Part shown: piece after piece, positions 9,694-18,090 of the stretch | Numbering within the stretch: the first letter of the stretch is position 1 | How the letters are laid out: every line of letters starts with the position of its first letter | NCBI GenBank assembly: GCA_026129335.1 | Contig: JAHCIH010000004.1 | Coordinates: forward strand, 1-64,000 | Length of the DNA stretch: 64,000 nucleotides | Source: Anaerolineales bacterium | GTDB taxonomy: Bacteria; Chloroflexota; Anaerolineae; Anaerolineales; UBA11579 | Direction of reading: 5' to 3' | Notes under the pieces: model-generated | What the model was told of the DNA's origin: nothing | Seen by the model: only the letters and a program-made list of their open reading frames with translations | The model's database searches: none | Translations under genes and position numbers: made by a program

Positions 9694-11073
9694 TTAGCCT
9701 TCGCCCAGGTTGTAGATGAAGTGGATGAAGGCGTCGATTTCCTTCTCCCAAGTGGGCAGGTGCAGGTGCTCGTTGGGCGAGTGCAGCTGGTCGTCCGGCA
9801 GGCCGCTGCCCACGTTGATCGACTCGATGCCCAGTTGGCCCTGCAGGTGGCCTACCACCGGCACGCTGCCGCCTTCACGGCGGAAGATGGGCTTCACGCC
9901 CCACACGGTCTCCTGCGCCTTGGCCATTGCCTGCACCGCGGCGGAGTCGCGCTCCGAGATGGAGGGGATCGCGTCGGAGAGCAGCTTGAGTTCCCAAGTC
10001 ACGCTGGGGTGGATGTGGTCTTCAATGTACTTGCGCACCAGCGCTTCGATTTCGAACGGGTCCTGGTCCGGCACCAGGCGGCAGGAGAACTTGGCCATCG
10101 CCTTGGCCGGCAACACCGTCTTGGGACCTTCGCCGGTGTAGCCGGAAAGCACGCCGTTGATGTCCAGGGTGGGGCGGGCGGTGGCGCGCTCGTAGGCGCT
10201 GAAGTCGCTTTCGCCCCACAGGCTCTTTGCGCCGGTCTGTTCCAGGTAGAAGGCATCGTTCTGCGGCAGGCGGCGGAAATCGGCGCGCTCTTCTTCGGTG
10301 AGCTCGCGCACTTTGTCGTAAAAGCCCGGCACGGTCACGCGTCCATCCACATCCTGCATACCCCCCAGCACGCGGGCCAGTTCGTTGGCCGGGTTGCGCA
10401 CCGTGCCGCCGAAGAAGCCGGAGTGCAGGTCCAGCGCCGGACCGCTGACGTGCAGTTCGAAATAAGACATGCCGCGCAGGCCGTAGGTGATCGTGGGCTG
10501 GGTGGCGCTGAGCATGCCTGCATCGGGGTTCAGGGCGAAGTCAGCGGCGAACAGCTTGGCGTGCTTCTTGATGAAGTCGGCCATGCTCGGCGAGCCGGTT
10601 TCCTCCTCGCCTTCAATCATCCATTTGATGTTCACTGGCACGCTGCCGGCGTGCAGGGCGGCTTCCACCGCGGCGATGCTGGCGACCACCTGGCCCTTCA
10701 TGTCCGAAGCGCCGCGACCGTAGAGCAACTCGCCTTTTTGCACGCCCTCGAAGGGCGGCGTATCCCACAACTCCACCGGGTCGGCGGGCTGCACATCGTA
10801 GTGCCCGTAGATCAGCATGGTCGGCGCGCCTTCGCCGGCGGCCATCAGGTCAGCGTAGACCATGGGGTGCCCGCCGGTGTCCAAGATTTGCACGTTCTGG
10901 AAACCCAGGCTGGTCAGCTTGGCCACCACCCATTCGGCGCCGCGCTGGATGTCGGGCTTGAATGCCGGGTCGGCCGAGACCGAGGGGATGGCGACCAGCT
11001 CCTTGAGTTCCTCCAGGGTGCGGGCGCGGTTGTCTTGCGAGTACTTCAGGGCGGTGCTGCGAGGGTCACTCAT
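9694..11073 (-). CDS. M20 family dipeptidase / metallopeptidase
   Basis: A 459-residue zinc peptidase. The metal-binding motifs are all present: GHYDVQP, RGASDMKGQ, and the catalytic MIEGEEETGSP; an inserted dimerisation domain occupies roughly residues 200-360. It resembles the carnosinase/dipeptidase subgroup that trims dipeptides in the cytoplasm. The ATG giving MSDPRST is chosen for the AAAGGACA site before it. It lies 10 nt after the esterase gene and abuts DUF1385. Confidence 0.92.
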   Translation of the reverse strand: MSDPRSTALKYSQDNRARTLEELKELVAIPSVSADPAFKPDIQRGAEWVVAKLTSLGFQNVQILDTGGHPMVYADLMAAGEGAPTMLIYGHYDVQPADPVELWDTPPFEGVQKGELLYGRGASDMKGQVVASIAAVEAALHAGSVPVNIKWMIEGEEETGSPSMADFIKKHAKLFAADFALNPDAGMLSATQPTITYGLRGMSYFELHVSGPALDLHSGFFGGTVRNPANELARVLGGMQDVDGRVTVPGFYDKVRELTEEERADFRRLPQNDAFYLEQTGAKSLWGESDFSAYERATARPTLDINGVLSGYTGEGPKTVLPAKAMAKFSCRLVPDQDPFEIEALVRKYIEDHIHPSVTWELKLLSDAIPSISERDSAAVQAMAKAQETVWGVKPIFRREGGSVPVVGHLQGQLGIESINVGSGLPDDQLHSPNEHLHLPTWEKEIDAFIHFIYNLGEG

Positions 11074-11083
11074 CGATGTCCTT

Positions 11084-12076
11084 TCAATCCGGCATGGCGG
11101 CCGAGATGGCGGCGAAAGAGGCATCGTAGCGCTGCTGCATGCCGCGATGCCCGCCGTCGTATTCGTGATATTGGAATGGAATGTTGTGGGCGCGCAACTG
11201 TTCAGCCAGCCGGCGCGCCCCGTAGAGCAAATTATACTCGTCGAAGCGGCCGCAATCGAGGTAGAGCAAGCGCAGTGAGCGCAGCGCTTCGAGATGTTCG
11301 CCGGCGGCCTGCAGCGGGTCCAGCGCCGCCCAGCGCGCCCAGACCTCCGGGCGCAGCGCGCCGCTGGCCAGGTCGAAAGGCAGGTCGAAGCCCAACGGCG
11401 CGGCCGGGTTGGGCGAATAGACTGCCGCCATGGCCAGCGCGTTCAGCACGGCGTGCGGCGCGCCGGCGCGCAACGCTGCGCCGGGATCGCGCAGCAGCTC
11501 GGCCAGGGCTTCCTCGCCGTTGCGCTCTGCGTAGCGCAGCACCTCACCGAAGTCCGGCTGGTAGGCCAGTTCGAAATATTTGTCGCCGCTGTGGTCGGCG
11601 ACCAAGCCGAACACGTCGGGGTGGCGCATGCCCAGGCTCAGCGCGCCGAAGCCGCCGGAGGAATGCCCGGCGACGGCGCGGGCTTCCGCCGCGGCCAGCG
11701 TAGGGTATTTGCTGTCGATGTAGCTGACCAGCTCGAGGATATGGTCTTGGTAGTCCCCGGTGGCGCTGGAATTCAGATATTGCGAGCCGCCGTAGCGCGT
11801 GCTCGCATCCGGCATCACCACGACCAGCGGGCGCACGACCCCGCTCGCAATCAGCCGGTCCAGGCGCCCCTGAATGTTCTCTTCCCACAGATCGTCGTTG
11901 AGGAACTTCAGCCCGCGCCCGCCGAAGGCGGCCAACAGGTACAGGCTGGGATAGCGCTGCGCCGTGTCGTAACCCGGCGGCAGGTACACGGGCACGCGGC
12001 GGGTCGCCGGGTCGCCCAGCGGGTTGCCTTCCAGCGCCTGGCTGTGGAACTCCTCGATGACGATTTGCGAGGACAT
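11084..12076 (-). CDS. Putative esterase, alpha/beta-hydrolase fold (esterase D family)
   Basis: A 330-residue alpha/beta hydrolase of the PF00756 esterase type. The nucleophile elbow is GHSSGGFGAL, preceded by VVVMPDASTRYG, and the C-terminal His probably lies in YHEYDGGHRG. No signal peptide is present, so it should be cytoplasmic. A perfect TATAAT ends six bases before the ATG with no ribosome binding site. It is the first gene of a minus-strand run with the M20 peptidase and DUF1385. Confidence 0.87.
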   Translation of the reverse strand: MSSQIVIEEFHSQALEGNPLGDPATRRVPVYLPPGYDTAQRYPSLYLLAAFGGRGLKFLNDDLWEENIQGRLDRLIASGVVRPLVVVMPDASTRYGGSQYLNSSATGDYQDHILELVSYIDSKYPTLAAAEARAVAGHSSGGFGALSLGMRHPDVFGLVADHSGDKYFELAYQPDFGEVLRYAERNGEEALAELLRDPGAALRAGAPHAVLNALAMAAVYSPNPAAPLGFDLPFDLASGALRPEVWARWAALDPLQAAGEHLEALRSLRLLYLDCGRFDEYNLLYGARRLAEQLRAHNIPFQYHEYDGGHRGMQQRYDASFAAISAAMPD

Positions 12077-12199
12077 TGGGGCATTATAAAGCGGGTGCGG
12101 TGAATAGCCCCACTAAGCCGTAAGCACTTCTAACTTCTTCCTTCTGAATTCGAACCTGTATCTGCCCTTTGCTTTTCCCGGCATGCTACAATCCCCGCG

Positions 12200-12871
12200 A
12201 TGTCGGCAGCCAACCCGCAAACCATCGCCATTTTTGGCGGCACCGGCCAGCTCGGCTCGGCGCTGGCGCTGCGTTGGGCGCACGCCGGCCACAGCGTGCT
12301 GCTGGGCTCGCGCGCCGCGGAGAAGGCGCAAGCCGCTGCGGCCGAACTGAATGCCGCGCTGGGTCGCGAAGCCATCCAGGGCTTGGGCAATCCCGAAGCG
12401 GCTGCCGTGGCAGACATCTGCCTGCTGGCCGTGGAGCAGGGTGCCCACGCCGCCGCGTTGGAGGCGGTGCGTGAACATCTGGCCGGCAAGATATTGATAG
12501 ACGCCACTGCCCGGCTCAATTTCCCCGACCTGACCCCGCCAGCGGCCCCTGCCGCGGCGGAAATCGCCCAGCAAATACTGGGCGATGCCGCCCGCGTGGT
12601 GGCCGCTTTCCAAACCGTGCCCGCCGTCGCCCTGCGCAAGAACATCGCGCAGCCGCTGGACTCCGACGTGCTGGTCTGCGCCGCCGACCCGGCGGACGCT
12701 GAAACCGTCATCGCCCTGGCGGGTGACGCCGGCCTGCGCGGCTACTACGCCGGCGGGCTGGACAAGGCCATCGTGGTTGAGGGCCTCACTTCGCTGCTCG
12801 TGACGATGAACAAGCACTACAAGAGCCGCCACGGCACCTTCAAAGTGGCCGGTATCAAGCCCCAATCTTGA
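12200..12871 (+). CDS. npdG: NADPH-dependent F420 reductase
   Basis: A 223-residue Rossmann protein of the F420:NADP oxidoreductase family, which moves hydride between NADPH and coenzyme F420. The dinucleotide motif is AIFGGTGQLGSALALRWA, followed by LLGSR for the NADPH phosphate; the run VVAAFQTVPA matches the F420-binding part of this family. It heads the F420 gene block and overlaps cofE (TTGA). A TACAAT box ends 7 nt before the ATG. Confidence 0.9.
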   Translation: MSAANPQTIAIFGGTGQLGSALALRWAHAGHSVLLGSRAAEKAQAAAAELNAALGREAIQGLGNPEAAAVADICLLAVEQGAHAAALEAVREHLAGKILIDATARLNFPDLTPPAAPAAAEIAQQILGDAARVVAAFQTVPAVALRKNIAQPLDSDVLVCAADPADAETVIALAGDAGLRGYYAGGLDKAIVVEGLTSLLVTMNKHYKSRHGTFKVAGIKPQS

Positions 12872-13623
12872 AACCGCTGATCATCACCCCCTTGCCCGGC
12901 ATCCCGATGGTGGGGCCGGGCGACGACTTGGCCGCGCTGCTGCGAGACGCCCTGTCCCGCGCCGCACTCAGCCTCGAAGATGGCGACATTCTGGTGCTGG
13001 CGCAGAAAATCATCTCCAAGGCAGAGGGCCGCCTGGTGCATTTGGATACAGTGACGCCCGGCGCCGAAGCGGAGGAATTGGCTGAGCGGGTCGAGAAGGA
13101 CCCGCGTTTGGTGCAACTCATCCTCGACGAAAGCCGCGAAGTGCTACGCGCCCGGCCCGGCCTGCTGGTGGTGGAACACCGCCTGGGTTTCGTCTCCGCC
13201 AACGCAGGCATCGACCATTCCAACGTGGGAGCGTCCGACGATGAGGCCGTGCTATTGCTGCCCGAGGACCCCGACGCCAGCGCCGAGCGCTTGCGAGCCG
13301 CGCTGGCCGCCGAACGCAACATCGGCGTGCTGATCATCGACTCGCACGGCCGCGCCTGGCGCGAGGGCGTCGTGGGCGTAGCCATCGGCTTGGCCGGCCT
13401 GCCCGGCCTGGTGGACCTACGCGGCCGGCCCGACCTGTTCGGCCGCCAGCTGCGCGCCAGCATCCTGGCCGCTGCCGATGAGCTGGCCGCGGCCGCTTCG
13501 CTGGCCATGGGCCAGGCCGCCGAAGGCTGCCCGGCCGTGCATGTGCGCGGTTTCCCGTACCCCCTGCGACCGGGCAACCTGGCGGAGCTCATCCGCCCCC
13601 GCGAGCGCGACGAGTTTCGGTAA
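12868..13623 (+). CDS. cofE: Coenzyme F420-0:L-glutamate ligase
   Basis: CofE adds gamma-linked glutamates to F420-0 using GTP. The 251-residue protein shows the family motifs: PLPGIPMVGPGDDL at the N-terminus, DILVLAQKIISKAEGR, the metal-binding NAGIDHSN region, and DSHGRAWREGVVGVAIG. It is a stand-alone CofE without the fused nitroreductase domain of actinobacterial FbiB. The start is a TTG overlapping the npdG stop, implying translational coupling. Confidence 0.95.
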   Translation: MKPLIITPLPGIPMVGPGDDLAALLRDALSRAALSLEDGDILVLAQKIISKAEGRLVHLDTVTPGAEAEELAERVEKDPRLVQLILDESREVLRARPGLLVVEHRLGFVSANAGIDHSNVGASDDEAVLLLPEDPDASAERLRAALAAERNIGVLIIDSHGRAWREGVVGVAIGLAGLPGLVDLRGRPDLFGRQLRASILAAADELAAAASLAMGQAAEGCPAVHVRGFPYPLRPGNLAELIRPRERDEFR

Positions 13624-13664
13624 GATGAGTGAGCGACCGCCCGTCAAAGTTATCACTGAAACGC

Positions 13665-13686
13665 AGGGCGAGGCATGCCTCGCCCT
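13665..13686. repeat. 22-bp perfect palindrome, TAGGGGCG-type
   Basis: A perfect inverted repeat, AGGGCGAGG centred on CATG and its complement. It lies 21 nt before the ATG of the first PPOX gene and resembles the palindrome at 24707-24731 (a shared GGGCG arm around GCATGC), so both may belong to one short interspersed family. It could also form a hairpin in the mRNA. Confidence 0.6.
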
Positions 13687-13706
13687 ATAACCGAAGGAGG
13701 CTGACA

Positions 13707-14105
13707 ATGAAGAACATCCCCGAAAATTTCCAAGACTTGCTCAAAGATGAAACCAAGGCCTTCGCCTTTCTGAGCACCACCCTGGCCGACGGCTCGCCGC
13801 AGGTCAGCCCGGTGTGGTTTGGCGTGGAGGGCGAGCATATCGTGGTCAACACCGCCCGCGGCCGTCTGAAAGACAAAAACATGTCCGCTCGCCCGAAGGT
13901 GGCGCTGAGCATCCCGGACCCGGCCAACCCCTACCGCTACCTGCTAATCCGCGGCGTGGTGGATGAGGTCACTGAAGAGGGCGGCTACGAACACATCAAC
14001 CAGCTCTCCCATGTTTACAAAGGGGAGGACTTCCCCAAGCTGCCCGGCCAGGTGCGCGTGATCTACAAAATCAAGCCGCAAAAAATATTCACCAGCGGAG
14101 GTTGA
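13707..14105 (+). CDS. PPOX-class probable F420-dependent oxidoreductase (paralogue 1)
   Basis: A 132-residue split-barrel protein of the pyridoxamine-phosphate-oxidase-like superfamily: the start KAFAFLSTTLADGSPQ, then PVWFGVEGEHIVVNTARG and RPKVALSIPDPANPYR, are typical of short F420- or flavin-binding members. Its place inside the F420 block supports F420 as cofactor, but the substrate is unknown. The GAAGGAGG site fixes the ATG. The next gene is a close paralogue one base after its stop. Confidence 0.82.
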   Translation: MKNIPENFQDLLKDETKAFAFLSTTLADGSPQVSPVWFGVEGEHIVVNTARGRLKDKNMSARPKVALSIPDPANPYRYLLIRGVVDEVTEEGGYEHINQLSHVYKGEDFPKLPGQVRVIYKIKPQKIFTSGG

Positions 14106-14106
14106 A

Positions 14107-14514
14107 ATGAGCGTCCTTGAACACATCCCCGAATCGCACCGCCATCTGCTGGAAGATGCCACCAAGGCGTTTGCCTTTGTGGCCGCGGCCGCCCCAAGCG
14201 GCCCACAGCTGACCATGGTGTGGTTCAACACCGACGGGCAGCATATCCTCTTCGGCACCACCGACAAAGCGGCCAAATTCCGCTTCTTCAGCAAAGACCC
14301 GCGTATTGCGGTGGCGATCCCCGACCCGCAGAACCCCTACCAATACCTGCAGCTGCGCGGCAAAGTGCGCCTCACCGAAGAGGGCGCCGTGGAGCACACC
14401 CACGAGCTCTCGCGCAAATACACCGGGGAAGATTTCAAGATCCCTGAAGGCGTGAAACGGGTCAAATACATTGTCACCCCGGGGAGCATCACCGCCTGGC
14501 CGCCGGCCCGGTGA
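14107..14514 (+). CDS. PPOX-class probable F420-dependent oxidoreductase (paralogue 2)
   Basis: A 135-residue paralogue of the preceding gene: HLLEDATKAFAFVAAAAP, TMVWFNTDGQHILFGTT and DPRIAVAIPDPQNPYQY align with it throughout. The pair looks like a tandem duplication that has since diverged. The preceding AGCGGAGGTTGAA provides the ribosome binding site. The stop overlaps the next start (GTGA). Confidence 0.82.
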   Translation: MSVLEHIPESHRHLLEDATKAFAFVAAAAPSGPQLTMVWFNTDGQHILFGTTDKAAKFRFFSKDPRIAVAIPDPQNPYQYLQLRGKVRLTEEGAVEHTHELSRKYTGEDFKIPEGVKRVKYIVTPGSITAWPPAR

Positions 14515-15119
14515 AACCGCCAGACCTGCTCGCCTGGCTGCGCTCGCGTCGCTCGGCGCGCCGCTTCCTGCCGCGGCCTGTCCCCGCCGAAGCCGTCGAC
14601 CGCATTCTGGAAGCAGCCACCTACGCCCCCAACGCGCACAATCGCCAGCCCTGGCGCTTTGTGCAGCTGGCCGGCGCCGAAAGCCGCCAGGCCATGCTGG
14701 CCGCCATGCAGCCGGGCTTCGAGGCTGCGCTGGCCGCCGAGGGGCTGGACGCCGAACGCATTGCTGCGCAGGTGGAGCGCTCGCAGGGGCGCGTGCTGGC
14801 CGCGCCCGAAGCCATCCTGCTTTGCCTGGATGTCGACGCCCTGAACCAGTACCAAGACGCCGAGCGTAACCACGGCGAATATTTGATGGGCGTGCAGAGT
14901 GTGGCTTTGGCCGGCGGCCAGTTGTTGCTGGCCGCCCACGCCGGGGGCCTGGGCGGCGTGTGGGTCTGCGCTCCGCTGTTCGCCGCCAAGGCAGTGAGCG
15001 CTGCGCTGGGCCTGCCGGACAGCTGGCAGGCCCAGGGGCTCATCCTGCTCGGCTACGCGGCTGGCGAGCCAAAAGTTCGCGAGCGGCGCGACGTGAGCGA
15101 GGTGACACGTAGGGTATAG
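14511..15119 (+). CDS. Nitroreductase family protein, candidate dehydro-F420-0 reductase
   Basis: A 202-residue FMN-dependent nitroreductase-fold protein: SRRSARRFLPRPVP and APNAHNRQPWRF are the FMN-binding motifs, with a C-terminal GYAAGEP. The C-terminal domain of actinobacterial FbiB has this fold and reduces dehydro-F420-0. Here a free-standing version lies in the same operon as a single-domain cofE, so it may do that step; this is inference. The GTG start overlaps the upstream stop. A general nitroreductase role cannot be excluded. Confidence 0.8.
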   Translation: MKPPDLLAWLRSRRSARRFLPRPVPAEAVDRILEAATYAPNAHNRQPWRFVQLAGAESRQAMLAAMQPGFEAALAAEGLDAERIAAQVERSQGRVLAAPEAILLCLDVDALNQYQDAERNHGEYLMGVQSVALAGGQLLLAAHAGGLGGVWVCAPLFAAKAVSAALGLPDSWQAQGLILLGYAAGEPKVRERRDVSEVTRRV

Positions 15120-15189
15120 CAGTCTTATTGCGGGGGCTGCCGTCCCTGCACCACACCCCGTGCTTTCCTGAGCGGGTGCAGCAACCCCC

Positions 15190-15375
15190 ACCTGATCGCC
15201 GAACCGCGACCAGCGAAGGATTCCCGAAACGACATCTTCCACAATGGGTCTTGAACGCGAACCAGGCGGGGACTTCGACAGGCTAACGCCCTAATAACCC
15301 TGAGGTAATGGTGCCCCTTCACCACGCTTGCCCGTTGCAAAGCAACGCGCAAGCTGTTCAGGGTGACACAAGGGT
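15190..15375 (-). repeat. Interspersed repeat, family B, long copy
   Basis: The 302-bp gap between the nitroreductase gene and cofD holds no gene that I can see. On the minus strand it reads GTGTCACCCTGAACAGCTT, then a hairpin around GTTGCTTTGCAAC, AAGCGTGGTGAAGG, and a far arm AATCCTTCGCTGG. The first ~58 bp match an arm at 46270-46327. Ends of the form TGTCATCCTGA with GTGAAGGATC arms are a widespread bacterial repeat type. The outer boundary near 15190 is uncertain. The stretch 15120-15189 holds only GC-rich inverted segments. Confidence 0.6.
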
Positions 15376-15421
15376 TTGTACCTTTGTGATTCCTGTCCCC
15401 ACTCGTGATAGGATACGCGCC

Positions 15422-16363
15422 ATGAAAGTTGTAGCCCTCGCCGGCGGGGTGGGCGGCGCCAAGCTGGCCGACGGCTTGGCCCAGGTACTGCCCACCGAAG
15501 ACCTGACCATCATCGTCAACACCGGCGACGACTTCGAGCACTTCGGCCTGAGCATCTGCCCCGACCTGGACACCGTCTGCTACACCCTCGCCGGCCTGGC
15601 CAACCCGGAAACGGGTTGGGGCCAGGCCAGCGAGAGCTGGGTAGCCATCGAGGCCGCCAAGGCACTGGGCGCGCCGGGTTGGTTCAACCTGGGCGACCGC
15701 GACCTGGGTACGCATCTGGAGCGCACCCGCCGCCTGCGCGGCGGCGATGCGCTCAGCGCCATCACCGCCGACTTCTGCCGCGCCTGGGGCATTGGCCCGC
15801 AGGTGTTGCCGATGAGCGACGCGCCGGTACGCACCATCGTGCAAACCCGCGACGGTGACGAACTGGCCTTCCAGAACTATTTCGTGGAATTGCGCTGCGA
15901 GCCCGAGGTGCGCGGCTTCCGCTTCGAAGGTATCGAAGCCGCCCGGCCTGCGCCGGGCGCCGTCGATGCCCTGATCGCCGCCGACCTGGTGGTCATCTGC
16001 CCCTCCAACCCCTGGGTCAGCGTGGCGCCCATCCTCGCCATAGACGGCTTGCGCGCTGCCGTGGCCGACAAACCCGTGCTGGCTGTCTCGCCGATCATTG
16101 GCGGGCAGGCGGTCAAAGGTCCGGCGGCCAAGATGTTCCGCGAGCTGGGCATCGCCCCCAGCGCATTGGCCGTGGCGCAGCACTATGGTGACCTGCTGGC
16201 CGGCTTCGTGCTCGACACGGCCGACGCCGGGCAGGCGGAAGCGGTGCAGGGACTCGGTATAATGCCTCTGGCGACCGCCACCCTGATGCAGGACACGGCC
16301 GGCCGGGCTCGCCTGGCCGCCGAGGTGCTGGAATTCGGCGGTTACCTGCTCACCAATGCGTAA
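15422..16363 (+). CDS. cofD: 2-phospho-L-lactate transferase (F420-0 synthesis)
   Basis: CofD joins the activated three-carbon acid made by CofC to the deazaflavin FO, giving (dehydro-)F420-0. The 313-residue protein begins VVALAGGVGGAKLADGL and contains VNTGDDFEHFGLSICPDLDT and SNPWVSVAPIL, all diagnostic. In-frame codons upstream are ignored because a TAGGAT box ends 7 nt before this ATG and the conserved glycine motif starts immediately. cofC follows. FO synthase (CofG/H) is not in the window. Confidence 0.96.
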   Translation: MKVVALAGGVGGAKLADGLAQVLPTEDLTIIVNTGDDFEHFGLSICPDLDTVCYTLAGLANPETGWGQASESWVAIEAAKALGAPGWFNLGDRDLGTHLERTRRLRGGDALSAITADFCRAWGIGPQVLPMSDAPVRTIVQTRDGDELAFQNYFVELRCEPEVRGFRFEGIEAARPAPGAVDALIAADLVVICPSNPWVSVAPILAIDGLRAAVADKPVLAVSPIIGGQAVKGPAAKMFRELGIAPSALAVAQHYGDLLAGFVLDTADAGQAEAVQGLGIMPLATATLMQDTAGRARLAAEVLEFGGYLLTNA

Positions 16364-16406
16364 ACCCACTCCCTTCGTGCAAACGAGCCGCTAAAGGAGA
16401 TGCCCC

Positions 16407-16994
16407 ATGGCTCTCTGGGCGATTGTCCCTGTCAAACCGCTGCGTCGCGGCAAATCGCGCCTCGCCTCTGTGTTGTCGGAGGATGAGCGCGCCGCGCTCA
16501 ACCAGCGCCTGCTGCAGCAAACCGTGGACGTGCTGCGCAGCGTGCCGGAGGTGGAAAACGTGCTCGTGGTCAGCCGCGACACCGAGGCGCTGGCCCTGGC
16601 TCGCGAACACGGCGCGCGCACACTGCGTGAAGACGGCGCGCCGCACCTCAACCTGGCCCTGCAGCGCGCCACCGTGGTGGCCAAGAGCTACATGGCCACC
16701 AGCGTGCTCGTTGTCCCGGCGGACCTGCCCCAAATCGCCGCCGAGGATGTCCAGGCGCTGATCGCCGCTGGCGGCGAGCCGCCGGTGGCCGTCATCGTGC
16801 CCGACCACCACCGCGAAGGCACCAACGCGCTGCTGCTCAACCCCGTGGGCGATTTCACTTACGATTTCGGGCCCGACTCCTTCGCTCGCCACAGCCGCCA
16901 GGCTGAAGAAGCCGGCATGCAGGTTGTGGTGCTGGAGCTGGCTTCCTTGGCCCACGATGTGGATGTGCCTGAAGACTTGAACTTCCTTGGATGA
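16407..16994 (+). CDS. cofC: 2-phospho-L-lactate guanylyltransferase (CofC)
   Basis: CofC activates phospholactate (or phosphoenolpyruvate in many bacteria) with GTP for transfer to FO. The 195-residue nucleotidyltransferase has WAIVPVKPLRRGKSRLA at the N-terminus, VVPADLPQI and the acidic GTNALLLNP region. An AAAGGAG site precedes the ATG. Which three-carbon acid is used cannot be read from the sequence, but a dedicated reductase candidate nearby would fit the phosphoenolpyruvate route. The stop overlaps the next gene (ATGA). Confidence 0.94.
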   Translation: MALWAIVPVKPLRRGKSRLASVLSEDERAALNQRLLQQTVDVLRSVPEVENVLVVSRDTEALALAREHGARTLREDGAPHLNLALQRATVVAKSYMATSVLVVPADLPQIAAEDVQALIAAGGEPPVAVIVPDHHREGTNALLLNPVGDFTYDFGPDSFARHSRQAEEAGMQVVVLELASLAHDVDVPEDLNFLG

Positions 16995-17482
16995 CTGCCT
17001 ATATGGAAATTACCCATGAACACAAGCTGCCCAACTCCCGCAATTGCTTCGCCTGCGGGATGGAGAACCACACCGGCCTCAAGTTGACCTTTTACGCCCA
17101 GCCCGACGGCAGCGTGGCGGGGGACTACACCGTGCCGCAGCAGTTCGAGGGCTATCCCGGCATCACCCATGGCGGCATCGTCGCCTCGATATTGGATGAG
17201 GCGGTCAGCCGCGTCTTCATGGTCGCCGACCACAACCGCTTCATGTACACCGGCCGCCTGACCACCCGCCTGCGCCGCCATGTGCCCGTGGGCCAGCCGC
17301 TGCGCATCACTGGTCGCGCCCTGCGCGACCGCGGCCGCACCGCGGAGGCCGAAGCGCACATCTTCGGCCCCGATGGCGAGTTGCTCGCCGAGGGCCAGGC
17401 GCTGTTGGTCGCCCTGCCGCCGGAAGACATGCAGTCGGGAGATTTGGACGAGTTGGGTTGGGGCGTGTGCCCCGACGAATGA
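16991..17482 (+). CDS. Hotdog-fold thioesterase (PaaI family)
   Basis: A 163-residue single-hotdog protein: LPNSRNCFACGMENHTGL at the N-terminus and GITHGGIVASILDEA with the catalytic-helix Asp are characteristic. These enzymes hydrolyse acyl-CoA or acyl-ACP thioesters; the substrate is unknown. It is translationally coupled to cofC by an ATGA overlap, and its own stop overlaps the next start. Confidence 0.87.
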   Translation: MTAYMEITHEHKLPNSRNCFACGMENHTGLKLTFYAQPDGSVAGDYTVPQQFEGYPGITHGGIVASILDEAVSRVFMVADHNRFMYTGRLTTRLRRHVPVGQPLRITGRALRDRGRTAEAEAHIFGPDGELLAEGQALLVALPPEDMQSGDLDELGWGVCPDE

Positions 17483-17985
17483 GCATCGAGCAGCAAGGCA
17501 ATACTCTGCGTATTTCGGTCGAAACCAGCCCTGCAGCCCTGGTTGCCACGCCGGGCCTGCCGCCCGCGCTGGCCGAGGCGGCCGGCGGCGAACCGGCGGA
17601 GACGCTGGCCGCCGCGCTGCTCTCCGGCGGCCCGCTGGCCTGCGCCCTCTTGGCGCTGGACAGCCAGCTGGAACTCGCCGCCGGTGGGGAACTGGGCTAC
17701 GGCGACCTGCTCGCCCTCGGCTCGGCTGGCGGTGATATCCGCGCCGTCCAATTCAGTACCCAGCCCGCGCTCGGCTTTGCCGCCGACCCCGGCGGCCTTT
17801 GCCTGGCGCTGGCCCGCTGGCCGGGCGGCCGGGCGCGCCTGGCCGTCGGCGGCTTCGCCGCCGCGCCGGCCCTGGCGCTCGACGGGCGCGAGGCCAGCGG
17901 TTTGGCCGAAGCGCTGGAGAACGCGCTTAGCGCCGCCCCGGAACGCCTGCCCGCCGCGCTGGCGCTGTTGGCAGCAATTGCCTAA
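17479..17985 (+). CDS. Unrecognised Ala/Gly-rich protein upstream of the molybdenum hydroxylase genes
   Basis: A 168-residue protein, very rich in Ala, Leu and Gly, with no membrane helix or signal peptide that I can define. The stretch GGDIRAVQFSTQPALGFAAD followed by LALARWPGGRARLAVGG weakly recalls the C-terminal domain of molybdopterin-dehydrogenase FAD subunits, which would fit the next genes, but I would not assign it. The ATG overlaps the thioesterase stop (ATGA), so it is probably a real coupled gene. Confidence 0.55.
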   Translation: MSIEQQGNTLRISVETSPAALVATPGLPPALAEAAGGEPAETLAAALLSGGPLACALLALDSQLELAAGGELGYGDLLALGSAGGDIRAVQFSTQPALGFAADPGGLCLALARWPGGRARLAVGGFAAAPALALDGREASGLAEALENALSAAPERLPAALALLAAIA

Positions 17986-18090
17986 GGGTAAAAATCCGCC
18001 TAAAACCAACAGCCTAAGAATAGGTAACTGAAGCTAACAGCTATCGCTAAGCGCTACGCACCTGGAACTTGCTTATAATCACACTCACCC

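Noticed and set aside
15120-15421. SRP RNA or RNase P RNA in the gap before cofD
   Set aside because: The GC-rich inverted segments lack the conserved SRP tetraloop region and the RNase P core sequences. Most of the gap matches an interspersed repeat.
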